The notes below the pieces were generated by a model that did not search any database, had not been told where the DNA came from, and worked only from the letters and a program-made list of their open reading frames with translations. 7,509 nt of DNA. Source: Oscillospiraceae bacterium (GTDB taxonomy: Bacteria; Bacillota; Clostridia; Oscillospirales; Oscillospiraceae). Location of the stretch: NCBI GenBank assembly GCA_017405545.1, contig JAFRAF010000365.1:1-7509 (forward strand), read 5' to 3'. This document shows, one piece after another, positions 1-6,615 of the stretch (within the stretch, counting starts at the first letter, position 1; every line of letters begins with the position of its first letter). The position numbers and the translations under genes are program-made.

Positions 1-169
1 CAAGTACCAGTTTCTTGTTTATACCTCCGGCGCGTGATTTTGCATCTCCAAAACAAGAAGCAGAAATTTCCAAAATGAAAATTAACTTTGGTTTTAGAGT
101 GTGTTGCCAGAATCTCTACTTTGTAACGACGGGAATGACAGTTATTATGTCACTTGAACGCTAAACTGC

Positions 170-364
170 TCATTGAAAGCGAATAGTCAAAAGCTGAGAT
201 CGGTTTGGCGTTACGTCCATGCGGTTCATTTCCTTGATAAAGTCGCTTTTCCTGAGAAGTGCTCCCACGACGGCCAGTCCACCGGCCGGAATGATTCGTT
301 CATCGCTAAACTTGACAATGATACTCTGGTTTGTTTGAAGAACGGCTCTACGCTTTGCACTCAT
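170..364 (-). pseudogene. Transposase N-terminal remnant, IS1380-like
   Basis: This reading frame has an AAAGGAG site nine bases before its ATG, so the start is genuine, but it ends after 64 residues. Residues 15-45 (SIIVKFSDERIIPAGGLAVV and the following GALLRKSDF) resemble the N-terminus of IS1380-type transposases from Clostridia. That comparison is from memory, not a search. After about residue 56 (NRSQ) the similarity appears to stop and a TGA follows shortly. A +1 shift near the end would read FAFNEQFSVQVT before another stop, possibly the junction to a remnant of the transposase C-terminus. The DDE catalytic domain is absent, so the product cannot transpose. It could still bind its own ends if expressed, which is speculation. 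Confidence 0.6.
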
Positions 365-414
365 GGATAACAGCTCCTTTGGGGATATTCACAGCTATCC
401 TCTGTTTTTGTACT

Positions 415-435
415 CTGGTACTTCACGGATTCAGG
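415..435 (-). repeat. Terminal inverted repeat of the IS1380-like element
   Basis: On the minus strand the outer end reads CCTGAATCCGTG followed by AAGTACCAG. The inner ten bases recur, inverted and with one mismatch, at window positions 1-10. The outer eleven bases (CCTGAATCCGT) recur at both ends of the 163-bp element at 1900-2062, which links the two elements to one family of ends. Confidence 0.65.
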
Positions 436-485
436 ATACACTCAAGGAAATCCCGGAAACCCTGGAAGAGCTGAAAGAAAAATAG
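436..485 (+). pseudogene. C-terminal tail of an unidentified gene cut off by the element
   Basis: Directly outside the element boundary, the plus-strand frame with codons starting at 438, 441 and so on reads TLKEIPETLEELKEK and stops with TAG at 483-485. The composition is a charged, amphipathic helix typical of a protein C-terminus, and it sits 17 bp from the convergent end of the antiporter gene. In the same frame a 40-codon ORF opens at an ATG at 363, inside the mobile element, but it has no ribosome binding site and its first two dozen residues are element sequence. The likely explanation is that the element replaced or interrupted the upstream part of a rightward gene. I do not recognise the family from 15 residues. 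Confidence 0.4.
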
Positions 486-502
486 AGTGCCCGGCTCTGA
501 AA

Positions 503-1843
503 TCACCCGAACAGAAATCCTGCCCCCAGGAAACAGAGCGCGCTTAACAGGAAGGGCACCATCAGCATGGGGATGGCCGTCTGGGCGTATCGAACATTTT
601 CGACCTGCGCGGCGGAGCAGGCCAGGGTGGATTCTGAACCGTAGAAGCAGATATGCGAGGCCGCCGCGGTGGCGGAAATGATAGCCGCCGCGGTCAGGAG
701 CAGGTTGCCGTCAAGCGCCTGGGCAATTGGAATGATGACCGGGAAGGCAATGGCGCAGATCCCCCAGAAATTGCCCGCCGCCACGCCCAAAGCCGTAACG
801 ATGAGGAAGGCCGCCGCCGGCAGGATCTGAGGGCTCATGGCCGCCTTCGCCGCGCCGATAACGTACTCCGGCATCCCCAGCAGACTGTTAATGTCCCGGA
901 GAATGAAGGCGCTGGTGACGATGAACAGGACCCCGATCATATCCTTGAAGCCGGACAGGATGGTGTTCAGGTATTCACCCGGCCCCATCAGCCTTTGGGG
1001 CAGATACAGGACGGCGCAGAACACCAGGCAGGCCAGGGTGCCATATAATATCTCTCTGGTGGCGATGGTGATGGCAGTGATGAGCGCCACAGGGATGATG
1101 AAGTTAAGGGCATTGGAGCTTTTGACCGCCTTCTCCCCTTCTGCGCTTCCCGCGTCCTCCCTTTCCCTGCTCCGCAGTTCCGCATAAGCCTTTTTCATGG
1201 GACCGAACCGAGGGAGCACGCCCAGTGCGAAAAGCAGTCCGCACAGCAATGCCAGCACCGGGTAGAACAGAAACGGCAGGACATTCAGGAAGGTGGGCAG
1301 CCCCTCCTCCGCCGGGCAGATCCCCGTGGAGACCAGCTGACTGATCATGAACACGCCCCAAGTGGAGGTGGGCACGATGACGCAAATTGAAGAGGCCGTG
1401 GCGTTGCTGAGAAAGGCCAGCATTTCCCGTGGAATCCGAAACCGGTCCGTTGCCTGCCGCATGGCGGCGCCCACGGAGAGGATGGAAAGCCAGTCGTCCA
1501 CAAAGATGACTACCCCCAGGAGCCAGGCCCCCAAAAGGGTTCGTTTTTCTCCCTTGCAAAACCGGGCGGCAATCCCGGTGAAGCCCATAATCCCGCCGGA
1601 GGCCTCGAACAGAGCCACCAGACTTCCGAAGAACCCGCAGACCAGCACCAGCCAGATCCACAGGTCGCTTCTCATAACGCCGTAGACCACATCCAGCCAG
1701 GGCTTGGCAAAGCCCTTCCCGTACAGAAGGACCGCGCCGACGACAGTTCCCGCCAGCAGGGAAGCCGTTGTCCGCCGGGTAAAAAACACAAGAACGATGA
1801 CCACCGTCACCGGCAACAGGCTCAAAATGCCGTAGGTTTCCAT
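503..1843 (-). CDS. NhaC-family Na+/H+ antiporter-like membrane protein
   Basis: This 446-residue, strongly hydrophobic protein has about a dozen predicted membrane segments. It belongs to the NhaC-type superfamily, whose members exchange Na+ for H+ or couple organic acid and amino acid exchange (lactate/malate, arginine/ornithine types). The diagnostic region is residues 110-162: GVVIFVDDWLSILSVGAAMR with the acidic pair D116-D117, then TDR and a C-x-x-VPTSTW segment, matching the family's FxDD...VG..MR..TDR...S pattern. A hydrophilic, charged loop (about 214-245) separates the two halves. The ATG at 1843 is chosen because GGGGGAGGG lies eight bases upstream. The frame stays open to 2026, but that extension runs through a miniature mobile element. 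The 351-bp gap to the upstream peptidase gene suggests separate transcription. The exact substrate cannot be read from sequence. Confidence 0.85.
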   Translation of the reverse strand: METYGILSLLPVTVVIVLVFFTRRTTASLLAGTVVGAVLLYGKGFAKPWLDVVYGVMRSDLWIWLVLVCGFFGSLVALFEASGGIMGFTGIAARFCKGEKRTLLGAWLLGVVIFVDDWLSILSVGAAMRQATDRFRIPREMLAFLSNATASSICVIVPTSTWGVFMISQLVSTGICPAEEGLPTFLNVLPFLFYPVLALLCGLLFALGVLPRFGPMKKAYAELRSREREDAGSAEGEKAVKSSNALNFIIPVALITAITIATREILYGTLACLVFCAVLYLPQRLMGPGEYLNTILSGFKDMIGVLFIVTSAFILRDINSLLGMPEYVIGAAKAAMSPQILPAAAFLIVTALGVAAGNFWGICAIAFPVIIPIAQALDGNLLLTAAAIISATAAASHICFYGSESTLACSAAQVENVRYAQTAIPMLMVPFLLSALCFLGAGFLFG

Positions 1844-1899
1844 GGAGCAGCCCTCCCCCGCCAAAATGTTTCTGATGATACTGATGACCGATAAAAAAA

Positions 1900-2062
1900 C
1901 CTGAATCCGTGGAACTCGTTCACAGAATACAGTTGAACCCTTATACCACAACGACCGCAGCTGTTTTTGAGTTTCACCCATTGGGTGAAAGGTGTAACGC
2001 TCGAAATCCATTATAGCGCAAGGCATTCCGGATTATTTCATGTTGAGTTTAACGGATTCAGG
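1900..2062. mobile_element. 163-bp miniature inverted-repeat element (MITE-like)
   Basis: The two ends form an 18-bp imperfect inverted repeat with 16 matches: CCTGAATCCGTGGAACTC at 1900-1917 and, read on the minus strand from 2062, CCTGAATCCGTTAAACTC. The first eleven bases equal the outer end of the IS1380-like element at 415-435, so that family's transposase may have mobilised it. It encodes no protein of its own. The flanks (AAAA on the left, ATCT on the right) show no target duplication, so the insertion is old or arose otherwise. It lies 56 bp upstream of the antiporter start and contains a TATAAT on the minus strand (2010-2015) pointing toward that gene, though without a convincing -35 box. 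Confidence 0.6.
1972..1990. repeat. Perfect palindrome inside the miniature element
   Basis: TTTCACCCA, one central T, then TGGGTGAAA: nine-base arms that are exact reverse complements around a single base. It sits roughly in the middle of the 163-bp element. It could be a dimeric protein-binding site or a cruciform. The central spacing is too short for a good RNA hairpin without opening the inner pairs. Confidence 0.6.
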
Positions 2063-2194
2063 ATCTTTTTAAAACATCATGTTACATCGCTTTCTCCTTT
2101 TAAAATCATTTGCTGTCGACAACTCTATATACCATGCTTATCATTATTGGTTGTATTTTAATAATATCTTCTATGAAGAGACCTCTTTCAACTT
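2063..2194. other. AT-rich intergenic stretch with a weak leftward promoter candidate
   Basis: This AT-rich stretch lies between the peptidase stop and the miniature element. On the minus strand TTGAAA (2186-2191), a 17-bp spacer and GATATT (2163-2168) make a weak promoter candidate for the antiporter. Further along, AAAAGGAG (2094-2101) is followed six bases later by ATG and immediately by TAA (2082-2087). No intrinsic terminator is visible after the peptidase gene. Confidence 0.3.
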
Positions 2195-3142
2195 CTATTC
2201 CCCATCCCCCAGACCGGGCAGGCCGCAGGCGGATGCGCTTGCTCTGACGGCACGAACAATAGCTCTCTCCATGGCGACAGACGCCATCACGCCCACCGCG
2301 TCCAGATTGGCCGGAACGTCCCCGACGGAAGCGGCATAGATGCTGTCCCCGTCCAGCAGGGTGTGGACGGGCCGTATGGCCCTTGCATAGCCGTCGTGGC
2401 TCATGTCCGCCGCCTTGCAGAGCTGGGCCTTGGACAGCCTGGCGTTGGTCACGATAAGCCCGATGGTGGTGTTGGCGCCCGGGGCCGGTTCCGGCCCGGT
2501 GAAGTCCTCCGCGATGATCTCCTCCGCGCTGCGGCCTCTCTCGTCCCGGACTCCGGCGATGCGCTCGTGCCCGTCATATACGTCGCCCACGGCGTTCACC
2601 GCCACGAGGGCGCCCACTTTGAGCTCTCCGCTCTCCAGGGCGAAGGTCCCGAAGCCGGATTTCATGGACTTCTCTATGCCCAGCACCTTGCCCACGGAAC
2701 AGCCCGCGCCCGCGCCCACATTGCCCATCTCGGGGGCGGCGTATGAGGCCCTGTCGCAGGCCAGCTTCGCAAGCTCGGCGTCGGGTCTTATGTCCCCGCG
2801 GCCCACATTCAGGTCGAACACACAGCTCTGGCACACCAGAGGCACCGTTATTCCGGCCACGTTGACGCCCTCTCCCCGCTCCTCGAGCCAGCGCATGACG
2901 CCGCCCGCCGCGTCCAGTCCGAAGGCGCTGCCGCCGGAGAGCAGGACCGCGTTTATCCCCTCGTTGCTCATGAGGGGGTCGAGGAGCCGGGTGTCCCGGG
3001 AAGCGGGGCCCCCGCCCCGGACCGATATGCCCGTGGTGGTGAGCCTGTCAAAAAGCACCACCGTACAGCCGGTGCCGGCCTCACTGTATTCGGCGTGACC
3101 CACGCGGAAGCCGCCGATATCCGTTATGCTTATCTCTCTCAT
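2195..3142 (-). CDS. P1-family (DmpA/S58-type) self-processing aminopeptidase
   Basis: This 315-residue protein is close to the usual length for the P1/DmpA family, N-terminal-nucleophile hydrolases that cleave themselves and then act as aminopeptidases, in some members on beta-alanine or D-amino acid peptides. Family hallmarks are GGSAFGLDAAGGVMRWLEE (about 70-88), GRGDIRPDAELA (114-125), GNVGAGAGCSVGK (140-152) and the processing site GANTTIGLIVTNA (222-234). By analogy with the related NylC, cleavage would fall between Asn224 and Thr225, making Thr225 the nucleophile; this is inferred. There is no signal peptide, so it should be cytoplasmic. The ATG directly follows the coaBC TAA (TAAATG), and its GGGAGG ribosome binding site lies inside the end of coaBC, so the two are almost certainly co-transcribed and translationally coupled. 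The physiological substrate is unknown. Confidence 0.9.
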   Translation of the reverse strand: MREISITDIGGFRVGHAEYSEAGTGCTVVLFDRLTTTGISVRGGGPASRDTRLLDPLMSNEGINAVLLSGGSAFGLDAAGGVMRWLEERGEGVNVAGITVPLVCQSCVFDLNVGRGDIRPDAELAKLACDRASYAAPEMGNVGAGAGCSVGKVLGIEKSMKSGFGTFALESGELKVGALVAVNAVGDVYDGHERIAGVRDERGRSAEEIIAEDFTGPEPAPGANTTIGLIVTNARLSKAQLCKAADMSHDGYARAIRPVHTLLDGDSIYAASVGDVPANLDAVGVMASVAMERAIVRAVRASASACGLPGLGDGE

Positions 3143-4348
3143 TTAGTCGTCCTCCCGGTCAAAGCGCCTGAGTATGGCGTCCAGCAGGGCATCCGCGGCG
3201 GCGTCCTTGCTCATCAGGGGGAGCTGTATCTCCTCGTCGGCGGTGATGAGGGTCAGCACGTTGGTATCCACACCGAAGCCCGCCCCGGCGGTCTTTACGT
3301 TGTTGGCCGCGATCATGTCCAGATTCTTCCGAATGAGCTTTGCCCGGCTGTTTTCCAGCATGTTCTCCGTCTCCATGGAAAAGCCGCAGAGGAACTGGCC
3401 CTCGGTCTTGTTCCGACCCAGGGTGCCCAATATGTCCTTCGTGCGCTCCAAGGGGATGGACATGTCCCCTTCGGTCTTCTTTATCTTGTTGTCCGCCACT
3501 GTGGCCGGGCGGTAATCCGCCACGGCGGCGGCCTGTATTATTATATCCATGCGCTGAGCCCGGGAGATGACCGCCTGATACATTTCCTCGGCGGAGACCA
3601 CGTCCACGAACTCCATATAGTCGGGCCGCTCCAGGGCCGTGGGGCCGGAGACAAGGGTCACACTGGCGCCCCGTCTGGCGGCGGCCTTCGCTATGGAATA
3701 GCCCATGCGCCCCGATGAGTGGTTGGTGATATAGCGCACCGGGTCAAGGGCCTCCTGTGTGGGCCCTGCGGTGACCAGCACCCGCAGGCCCCGCATGTCC
3801 TTTTCGTGGGCAAGGGCGTGCAGACAAACCTCCAAAAGGGCCTCCGGCTCGGGGAGCTTGCCCTTCCCCACCACGCCGCAGGCCAGACGGCCCGAGGCGG
3901 GCTCTACTATCTCCCAGCCGTAGCGTCGGAGGGTGTTTATATTGTCCTGGGTCACCGGGTTTTCAAACATGCCCGTGTTCATGGCCGGAGCGACGGCCTT
4001 GGGGCAGGAGCAGGCCAGCACCGTGGTAGTCAGCATGTCGTCCGCCAGACCGTGGGCCAGCTTCGCAATGATGTTCGCCGTAGCGGGGGCGATTAGGACA
4101 AAGTCCGCCCTGTTGGCCACGGAGATATGCTCCACGCTGTGCTGAAAATTCCTGTCAAAGGTATCCACAAGGGCCTTCTGCCCCGTGAGCTGTTCAAAGG
4201 TGATGGGCGTTACGAACTTTGCGGCGTTTTCCGTCATGATGACCTGCACGTCGGCGTGCTGCTTGACAAGGGCGGATGCCAGAGCCGCCGCTTTATAGCA
4301 GGCTATGCCCCCGGTCACGCCCAGAACCACGGTTTTACCCTTAAGCAT
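3143..4348 (-). CDS. coaBC: Bifunctional CoaBC: phosphopantothenoylcysteine synthetase/decarboxylase
   Basis: CoaBC (Dfp) converts 4'-phosphopantothenate to 4'-phosphopantetheine: the C-terminal CoaB half ligates cysteine using CTP, and the N-terminal FMN-dependent CoaC half decarboxylates the product. The protein has 401 residues, the normal length. In CoaC I see His74 in SVEHI, the PAMN motif (121-124), and Cys157 in the GRLACGVVGKG flap, aligning with E. coli His75 and Cys158. In CoaB I see VTAGPTQEALDPVRYITNHS (192-211) with Asn209, then AAAVADYRP (273-281) and the NKIKK lysines (287-291), aligning with E. coli Asn210 and Lys289. The ATG at 4348 is preferred over an in-frame TTG five codons earlier, because GGGAGG lies seven bases before the ATG. 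It follows the acetyltransferase gene by 85 bp and directly abuts the peptidase gene. All catalytic residues appear intact. Confidence 0.97.
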   Translation of the reverse strand: MLKGKTVVLGVTGGIACYKAAALASALVKQHADVQVIMTENAAKFVTPITFEQLTGQKALVDTFDRNFQHSVEHISVANRADFVLIAPATANIIAKLAHGLADDMLTTTVLACSCPKAVAPAMNTGMFENPVTQDNINTLRRYGWEIVEPASGRLACGVVGKGKLPEPEALLEVCLHALAHEKDMRGLRVLVTAGPTQEALDPVRYITNHSSGRMGYSIAKAAARRGASVTLVSGPTALERPDYMEFVDVVSAEEMYQAVISRAQRMDIIIQAAAVADYRPATVADNKIKKTEGDMSIPLERTKDILGTLGRNKTEGQFLCGFSMETENMLENSRAKLIRKNLDMIAANNVKTAGAGFGVDTNVLTLITADEEIQLPLMSKDAAADALLDAILRRFDREDD

Positions 4349-4388
4349 GGAAATACCTCCCAATCAATCGTGATGATCATATCTTATT

Positions 4389-4405
4389 GCCGCCCGGACG
4401 GCGGC
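4389..4405. repeat. GC-rich hairpin between the acetyltransferase gene and coaBC
   Basis: GCCGCC and GGCGGC (six-base arms) flank a five-base loop. On the minus strand the hairpin is followed by AATAAGATAT rather than a T run, so it is not a convincing intrinsic terminator. It may cause partial termination or protect the mRNA between the two leftward genes. A second small hairpin (CCCTG/CAGGG, 4429-4441) overlaps the acetyltransferase stop codon. Confidence 0.35.
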
Positions 4406-4433
4406 GGTCTGAGTCCGGCATGTCCGGCCCCTG

Positions 4434-4919
4434 TCACAGGGCCGTCTCCAAATAGCCGCAGGTGAAGGGGAAACGCTCGAATTTCTCCGTACCCGTATGG
4501 ACAAAGCCCCTGCTCTCGTACCATCTCCGCAGGGGGCGGTTCTCCTCCACGATGCCTATGTTCATTTTGACGCGGCCCAGCTCCCCTGCCCTGAGGCGGG
4601 CGTCCTCCAGCAAAAGCGAAGCCACGCCCGAGCGCCTGTACTCCGGCAGGACGCATAGGTTGCTCAGCTCGCACTCGTCATTATCCTGCGGCAGCAGGGA
4701 GTAATACCCGATAAGCTGTCCGCCGCCTGTGCAGTACGCACGCATCACGCGCCGCTCCTGCTCGAGCTGGTACAGCAGCCGCTCCTCCGTCGCCGCGAAG
4801 GCGGTGAAGCCCGGCGCGTTTTCGGCGGTGAAGCCGAAGTCCTCCGCCACGGTCATGAAGCTGCGCCTTATCAGCTCCGCGCAGCGCGAAAGCTCGCTTT
4901 TTTCAACATCTCTTATCAT
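4434..4919 (-). CDS. GNAT-family N-acetyltransferase
   Basis: This 161-residue protein is typical of single-domain GNAT enzymes, which transfer an acetyl group from acetyl-CoA to an amine. The core is the beta4-alpha3 segment LSNLCVLPEYRRSGVASLLL (85-104), with the acetyl-CoA pyrophosphate loop RRSGVA (95-100). It is followed by MNIGIVEENRPLRRWYESRG (119-138), the usual region where a long helix leads into the GF motif. The substrate is not predictable. The start at 4919 gives the correct domain length. Its ribosome binding site is weak (GGCGAG further upstream). The frame is open for more than 300 codons beyond it, but that extension is antisense to coaX and has no domain content. The gene is divergent from coaX and probably leads the leftward group with coaBC. 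An acetyl-CoA user beside CoA synthesis genes may be coincidental. Confidence 0.85.
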   Translation of the reverse strand: MIRDVEKSELSRCAELIRRSFMTVAEDFGFTAENAPGFTAFAATEERLLYQLEQERRVMRAYCTGGGQLIGYYSLLPQDNDECELSNLCVLPEYRRSGVASLLLEDARLRAGELGRVKMNIGIVEENRPLRRWYESRGFVHTGTEKFERFPFTCGYLETAL

Positions 4920-5069
4920 TTCAATAACTCGCCGGGCCCCGCTTTTACAGTTCTGCAGGGCCGGAATAAAAATATGCCAAGGTATATATAATGTTCCCCC
5001 TGGGGACGCTTTTCTGCAAAAATAAACGCGGCGGTCCGGCATTTTGCCCGTTCCGCCCGAAAAAAGTGG

Positions 5070-5098
5070 TTGCATACCATACGGGCATGCGATATAAT
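5070..5098 (+). promoter_or_regulatory. Sigma-A-type promoter for coaX
   Basis: TTGCAT at 5070-5075, a 17-bp spacer, and a perfect TATAAT at 5093-5098 fit the housekeeping promoter consensus in Firmicutes. Transcription would start near 5105, leaving a leader of about 100 nucleotides before the coaX ATG. A GCAT...ATGC inverted repeat overlaps the spacer (5072-5090), which could matter for a regulator but is short. Confidence 0.8.
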
Positions 5099-5108
5099 TC
5101 AATTTACC

Positions 5109-5165
5109 ATGCCAGCGGGCTCTCCGCCGCACCCCCAAGGGCGGCAGGAGCAGATTGCCCGGCAT
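5109..5165 (+). promoter_or_regulatory. Structured 5' leader upstream of coaX
   Basis: The transcript can form a nested hairpin. The outer stem pairs ATGCC (5109-5113) with GGCAT (5161-5165) and GGGC (5117-5120) with GCCC (5157-5160) around a three-base bulge. The inner stem pairs CTCC (5122-5125) with GGAG (5147-5150) and GCCGC (5126-5130) with GCGGC (5141-5145), with A5146 bulged and a ten-base loop. That is 18 pairs starting just after the predicted transcription start and ending about 20 bases before the ribosome binding site. No T run follows, so it is not a terminator. I do not recognise it as a named riboswitch. A stabilising 5' structure, a protein or ligand site, or chance in GC-rich DNA are all possible. 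Confidence 0.45.
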
Positions 5166-5204
5166 GAGGATAAAAAATAATATGCACACAGGAGGAGTTC
5201 GATC

Positions 5205-5987
5205 ATGATTCTGGCCATTGACATCGGCAATACGAACATCGTCCTCGGCGGAATAGTCGCGGGAGAGCAGGTGTTCTCCGTGCGTCTCGCCAGCGACCGG
5301 AACAAGACGGCAGACCAGTACGCGCTGGATATCCAGGGCATACTCAGCATGCACGGCGTGGACATAAGGGATATCGAGGGAGGCATACTGTCCTCCGTTG
5401 TGCCCTATCTGCGGGCGGTCCTGCCGGAGGCCATAAAAATGCTCACCGGCGTGGATATAATGGTGGTGGGCCAGGGCCTTGAGACCGGCCTGAGTATATG
5501 CATGGACGACCCGTCCACCGTGGGAAGCGACCTGATCGTCAGCGCGGTGGCGGCCCGGGCCAAATACCCGGCCCCCATAGCCGTGATAGACATGGGCACA
5601 GCCACCACAATGTCGGTTATTGATGAAGACGGCCACTACATAGGCGGGATGATAATCCCCGGCCTCTGGGTGTCCGTCAACGCCCTGTCCGCCCGGGCGG
5701 CCCAGCTGCCCTATATCGACCTGACAGGTCCCACGGAGCTCTTGGGCAAAAACACCGTTGACTGCATGCGCTCGGGCGCTGTCATCGGCTGCGCGGCAAT
5801 GATGGACGGGATAATAGATCGGCTCGAAAAGGAGCTGGGCAAACCGGTAAGCGCGATACTCACCGGCGGCGTCAGCCCCCTTATCGAACCCTATTGTACA
5901 CATAAATTCTATTTGGAGCCGGATATCATAATCGCGGGTCTCCAGATACTGTACGAAAAGAACAGGCCCTGGGCCAAAGCCGAGTAA
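5205..5987 (+). CDS. coaX: Type III pantothenate kinase CoaX
   Basis: CoaX phosphorylates pantothenate with ATP, the committed first step of CoA synthesis. It needs a monovalent cation and, unlike type I enzymes, is known not to be inhibited by CoA. The 260-residue length is normal. Visible motifs are the phosphate-binding DIGNTN (6-11), PSTVGSDLIVSAVAA (103-117) with the catalytic aspartate Asp109, DMGTATT (129-135) and GGMIIPG (147-153), followed by ALSARAAQLP (160-169). The GSDL form replaces the GADR found in many family members; Clostridial CoaX proteins commonly have GSDL, so this is normal variation. AGGAGG lies nine bases before the ATG. The gene diverges from the coaBC group, so two parts of one pathway are transcribed from opposite strands. 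Confidence 0.97.
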   Translation: MILAIDIGNTNIVLGGIVAGEQVFSVRLASDRNKTADQYALDIQGILSMHGVDIRDIEGGILSSVVPYLRAVLPEAIKMLTGVDIMVVGQGLETGLSICMDDPSTVGSDLIVSAVAARAKYPAPIAVIDMGTATTMSVIDEDGHYIGGMIIPGLWVSVNALSARAAQLPYIDLTGPTELLGKNTVDCMRSGAVIGCAAMMDGIIDRLEKELGKPVSAILTGGVSPLIEPYCTHKFYLEPDIIIAGLQILYEKNRPWAKAE

Positions 5988-6017
5988 GGTCCGCCTTCCC
6001 GCGCGGGCTTATCGCCC

Positions 6018-6548
6018 TTATCCCATCAGGTAGGAGTAGTCCTCAATGAACTGCTGGAGCTGGTCCATATCCATGGAATCCAGCTGCTCCTCGAAGGTGC
6101 CGGCCGCGGCCAGCTCGTCCTCAAGGGCCTGTACGGCGTCTGTGCCGTCCTTGCCGAAGTACATGGTCATGGCCTCGGCGTCGCCCTCTCCGCCCAGAGT
6201 CTCAGCGGTGATGGCCAGGGTGAGGGTGTCGTTCTCGATGGTGCCCTTGAACTCGGTGTCGCTCTCCACCAGGGTGAAGTTGGAGCCTTCGATGGTGTAG
6301 GTGGTATCCTCGGCGGACTCGCCGTCGTTGAAGATAGCCTTTCCGTCGGCCTGGAGCTCCACGCTGGCGCCCTCGAACACGCCCATATCAGTGGGTGTGG
6401 CAACCAGGGGACCTATCTTTACCATGATCAGGTTGTAGGTGCCGTAGTATGCCGCGTTGGGGTCTTCGGCAGCTCCGCCTTCGCCGCAGGCGGCAAGGGC
6501 AAAGACCATCAGAAGCACCAGAACGAGGGCTATGATCATTCTTTTCAT
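6018..6548 (-). CDS. Small lipoprotein with a beta-rich, lipocalin-like domain
   Basis: This is a predicted secreted lipoprotein of 176 residues. Residues 1-21 form a signal peptide (MKRMII, a hydrophobic core, then the lipobox LAAC), so Cys21 should be lipidated and the protein anchored to the outer face of the membrane. The ATG at 6548 is chosen because GGAGG lies seven bases upstream and it places the signal peptide at the N-terminus. The longer frame to 6611 adds 21 unsupported residues. After a linker, YYGTYNLIMVKIG leads into alternating strands (SVELQADGKAIF, TTYTIEGSNFTLVE, FKGTIENDTLTLA), as in small lipocalin-like domains of Clostridial lipoproteins. The last 40 residues are acidic and probably helical. 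Its ligand is unknown. It converges on coaX across only 30 bp with no clear terminator between. Confidence 0.8.
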   Translation of the reverse strand: MKRMIIALVLVLLMVFALAACGEGGAAEDPNAAYYGTYNLIMVKIGPLVATPTDMGVFEGASVELQADGKAIFNDGESAEDTTYTIEGSNFTLVESDTEFKGTIENDTLTLAITAETLGGEGDAEAMTMYFGKDGTDAVQALEDELAAAGTFEEQLDSMDMDQLQQFIEDYSYLMG

Positions 6549-6615
6549 TTTTCTTCCTCCAGTTTTATAATATTTTTGGTTTCGGTTCCACACAGTCGAA
6601 CCTCCCATCAACTCC

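Larger units (their letters stand above)
1..435 (-). mobile_element. Internally deleted IS1380-like insertion sequence
   Basis: The right end (415-435, read on the minus strand) begins CCTGAATCCGTG and continues AAGTACCAG. The window itself opens with CAAGTACCAG, which matches the inner ten bases of that end except for the first base, in inverted orientation. The left terminal repeat therefore appears to be cut by the window edge, its outer 11 bases lying just outside, for a total length of about 446 bp. The transposase start sits 72 bp inside the right end with a good ribosome binding site. Intact IS1380-family elements are roughly 1.6-2 kb, so most of the transposase is missing. The family assignment rests on remembered similarity of the transposase N-terminus and on ends starting with CC. 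A 9-bp inverted repeat (12-20 with 51-59) lies inside the left end. A target duplication cannot be tested because the left flank is absent. Confidence 0.62.

Noticed and set aside
1844..2026. A longer N-terminus for the antiporter
   Set aside because: The extension runs through the miniature element. The ATG at 1843 has a good ribosome binding site and leads straight into the first membrane segment.
2403..4096. Several plus-strand ORFs of 120-230 codons opposite the peptidase gene and coaBC
   Set aside because: They are antisense to well-supported genes, have low-complexity composition and no ribosome binding sites.
4349..4363. An upstream TTG start for coaBC
   Set aside because: The GGGAGG that serves the ATG at 4348 would lie inside the extended coding sequence, and CoaC proteins normally begin as at 4348.
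5109..5165. Assigning the coaX leader to the known pan RNA motif
   Set aside because: The pan motif is known from pan operons, and I cannot show its characteristic bulged-A pattern here, so the leader is left unnamed.
4434..5903. A 489-codon open frame on the minus strand
   Set aside because: Only the last 161 residues form a GNAT protein. The remainder is antisense to coaX and its leader, has no recognisable domain, and is open because of GC-rich codon use.
5988..6017. A bidirectional terminator between coaX and the lipoprotein gene
   Set aside because: There is a CCCGCGCGGG palindrome and a four-base GGGC/GCCC stem, but no T run on either strand.
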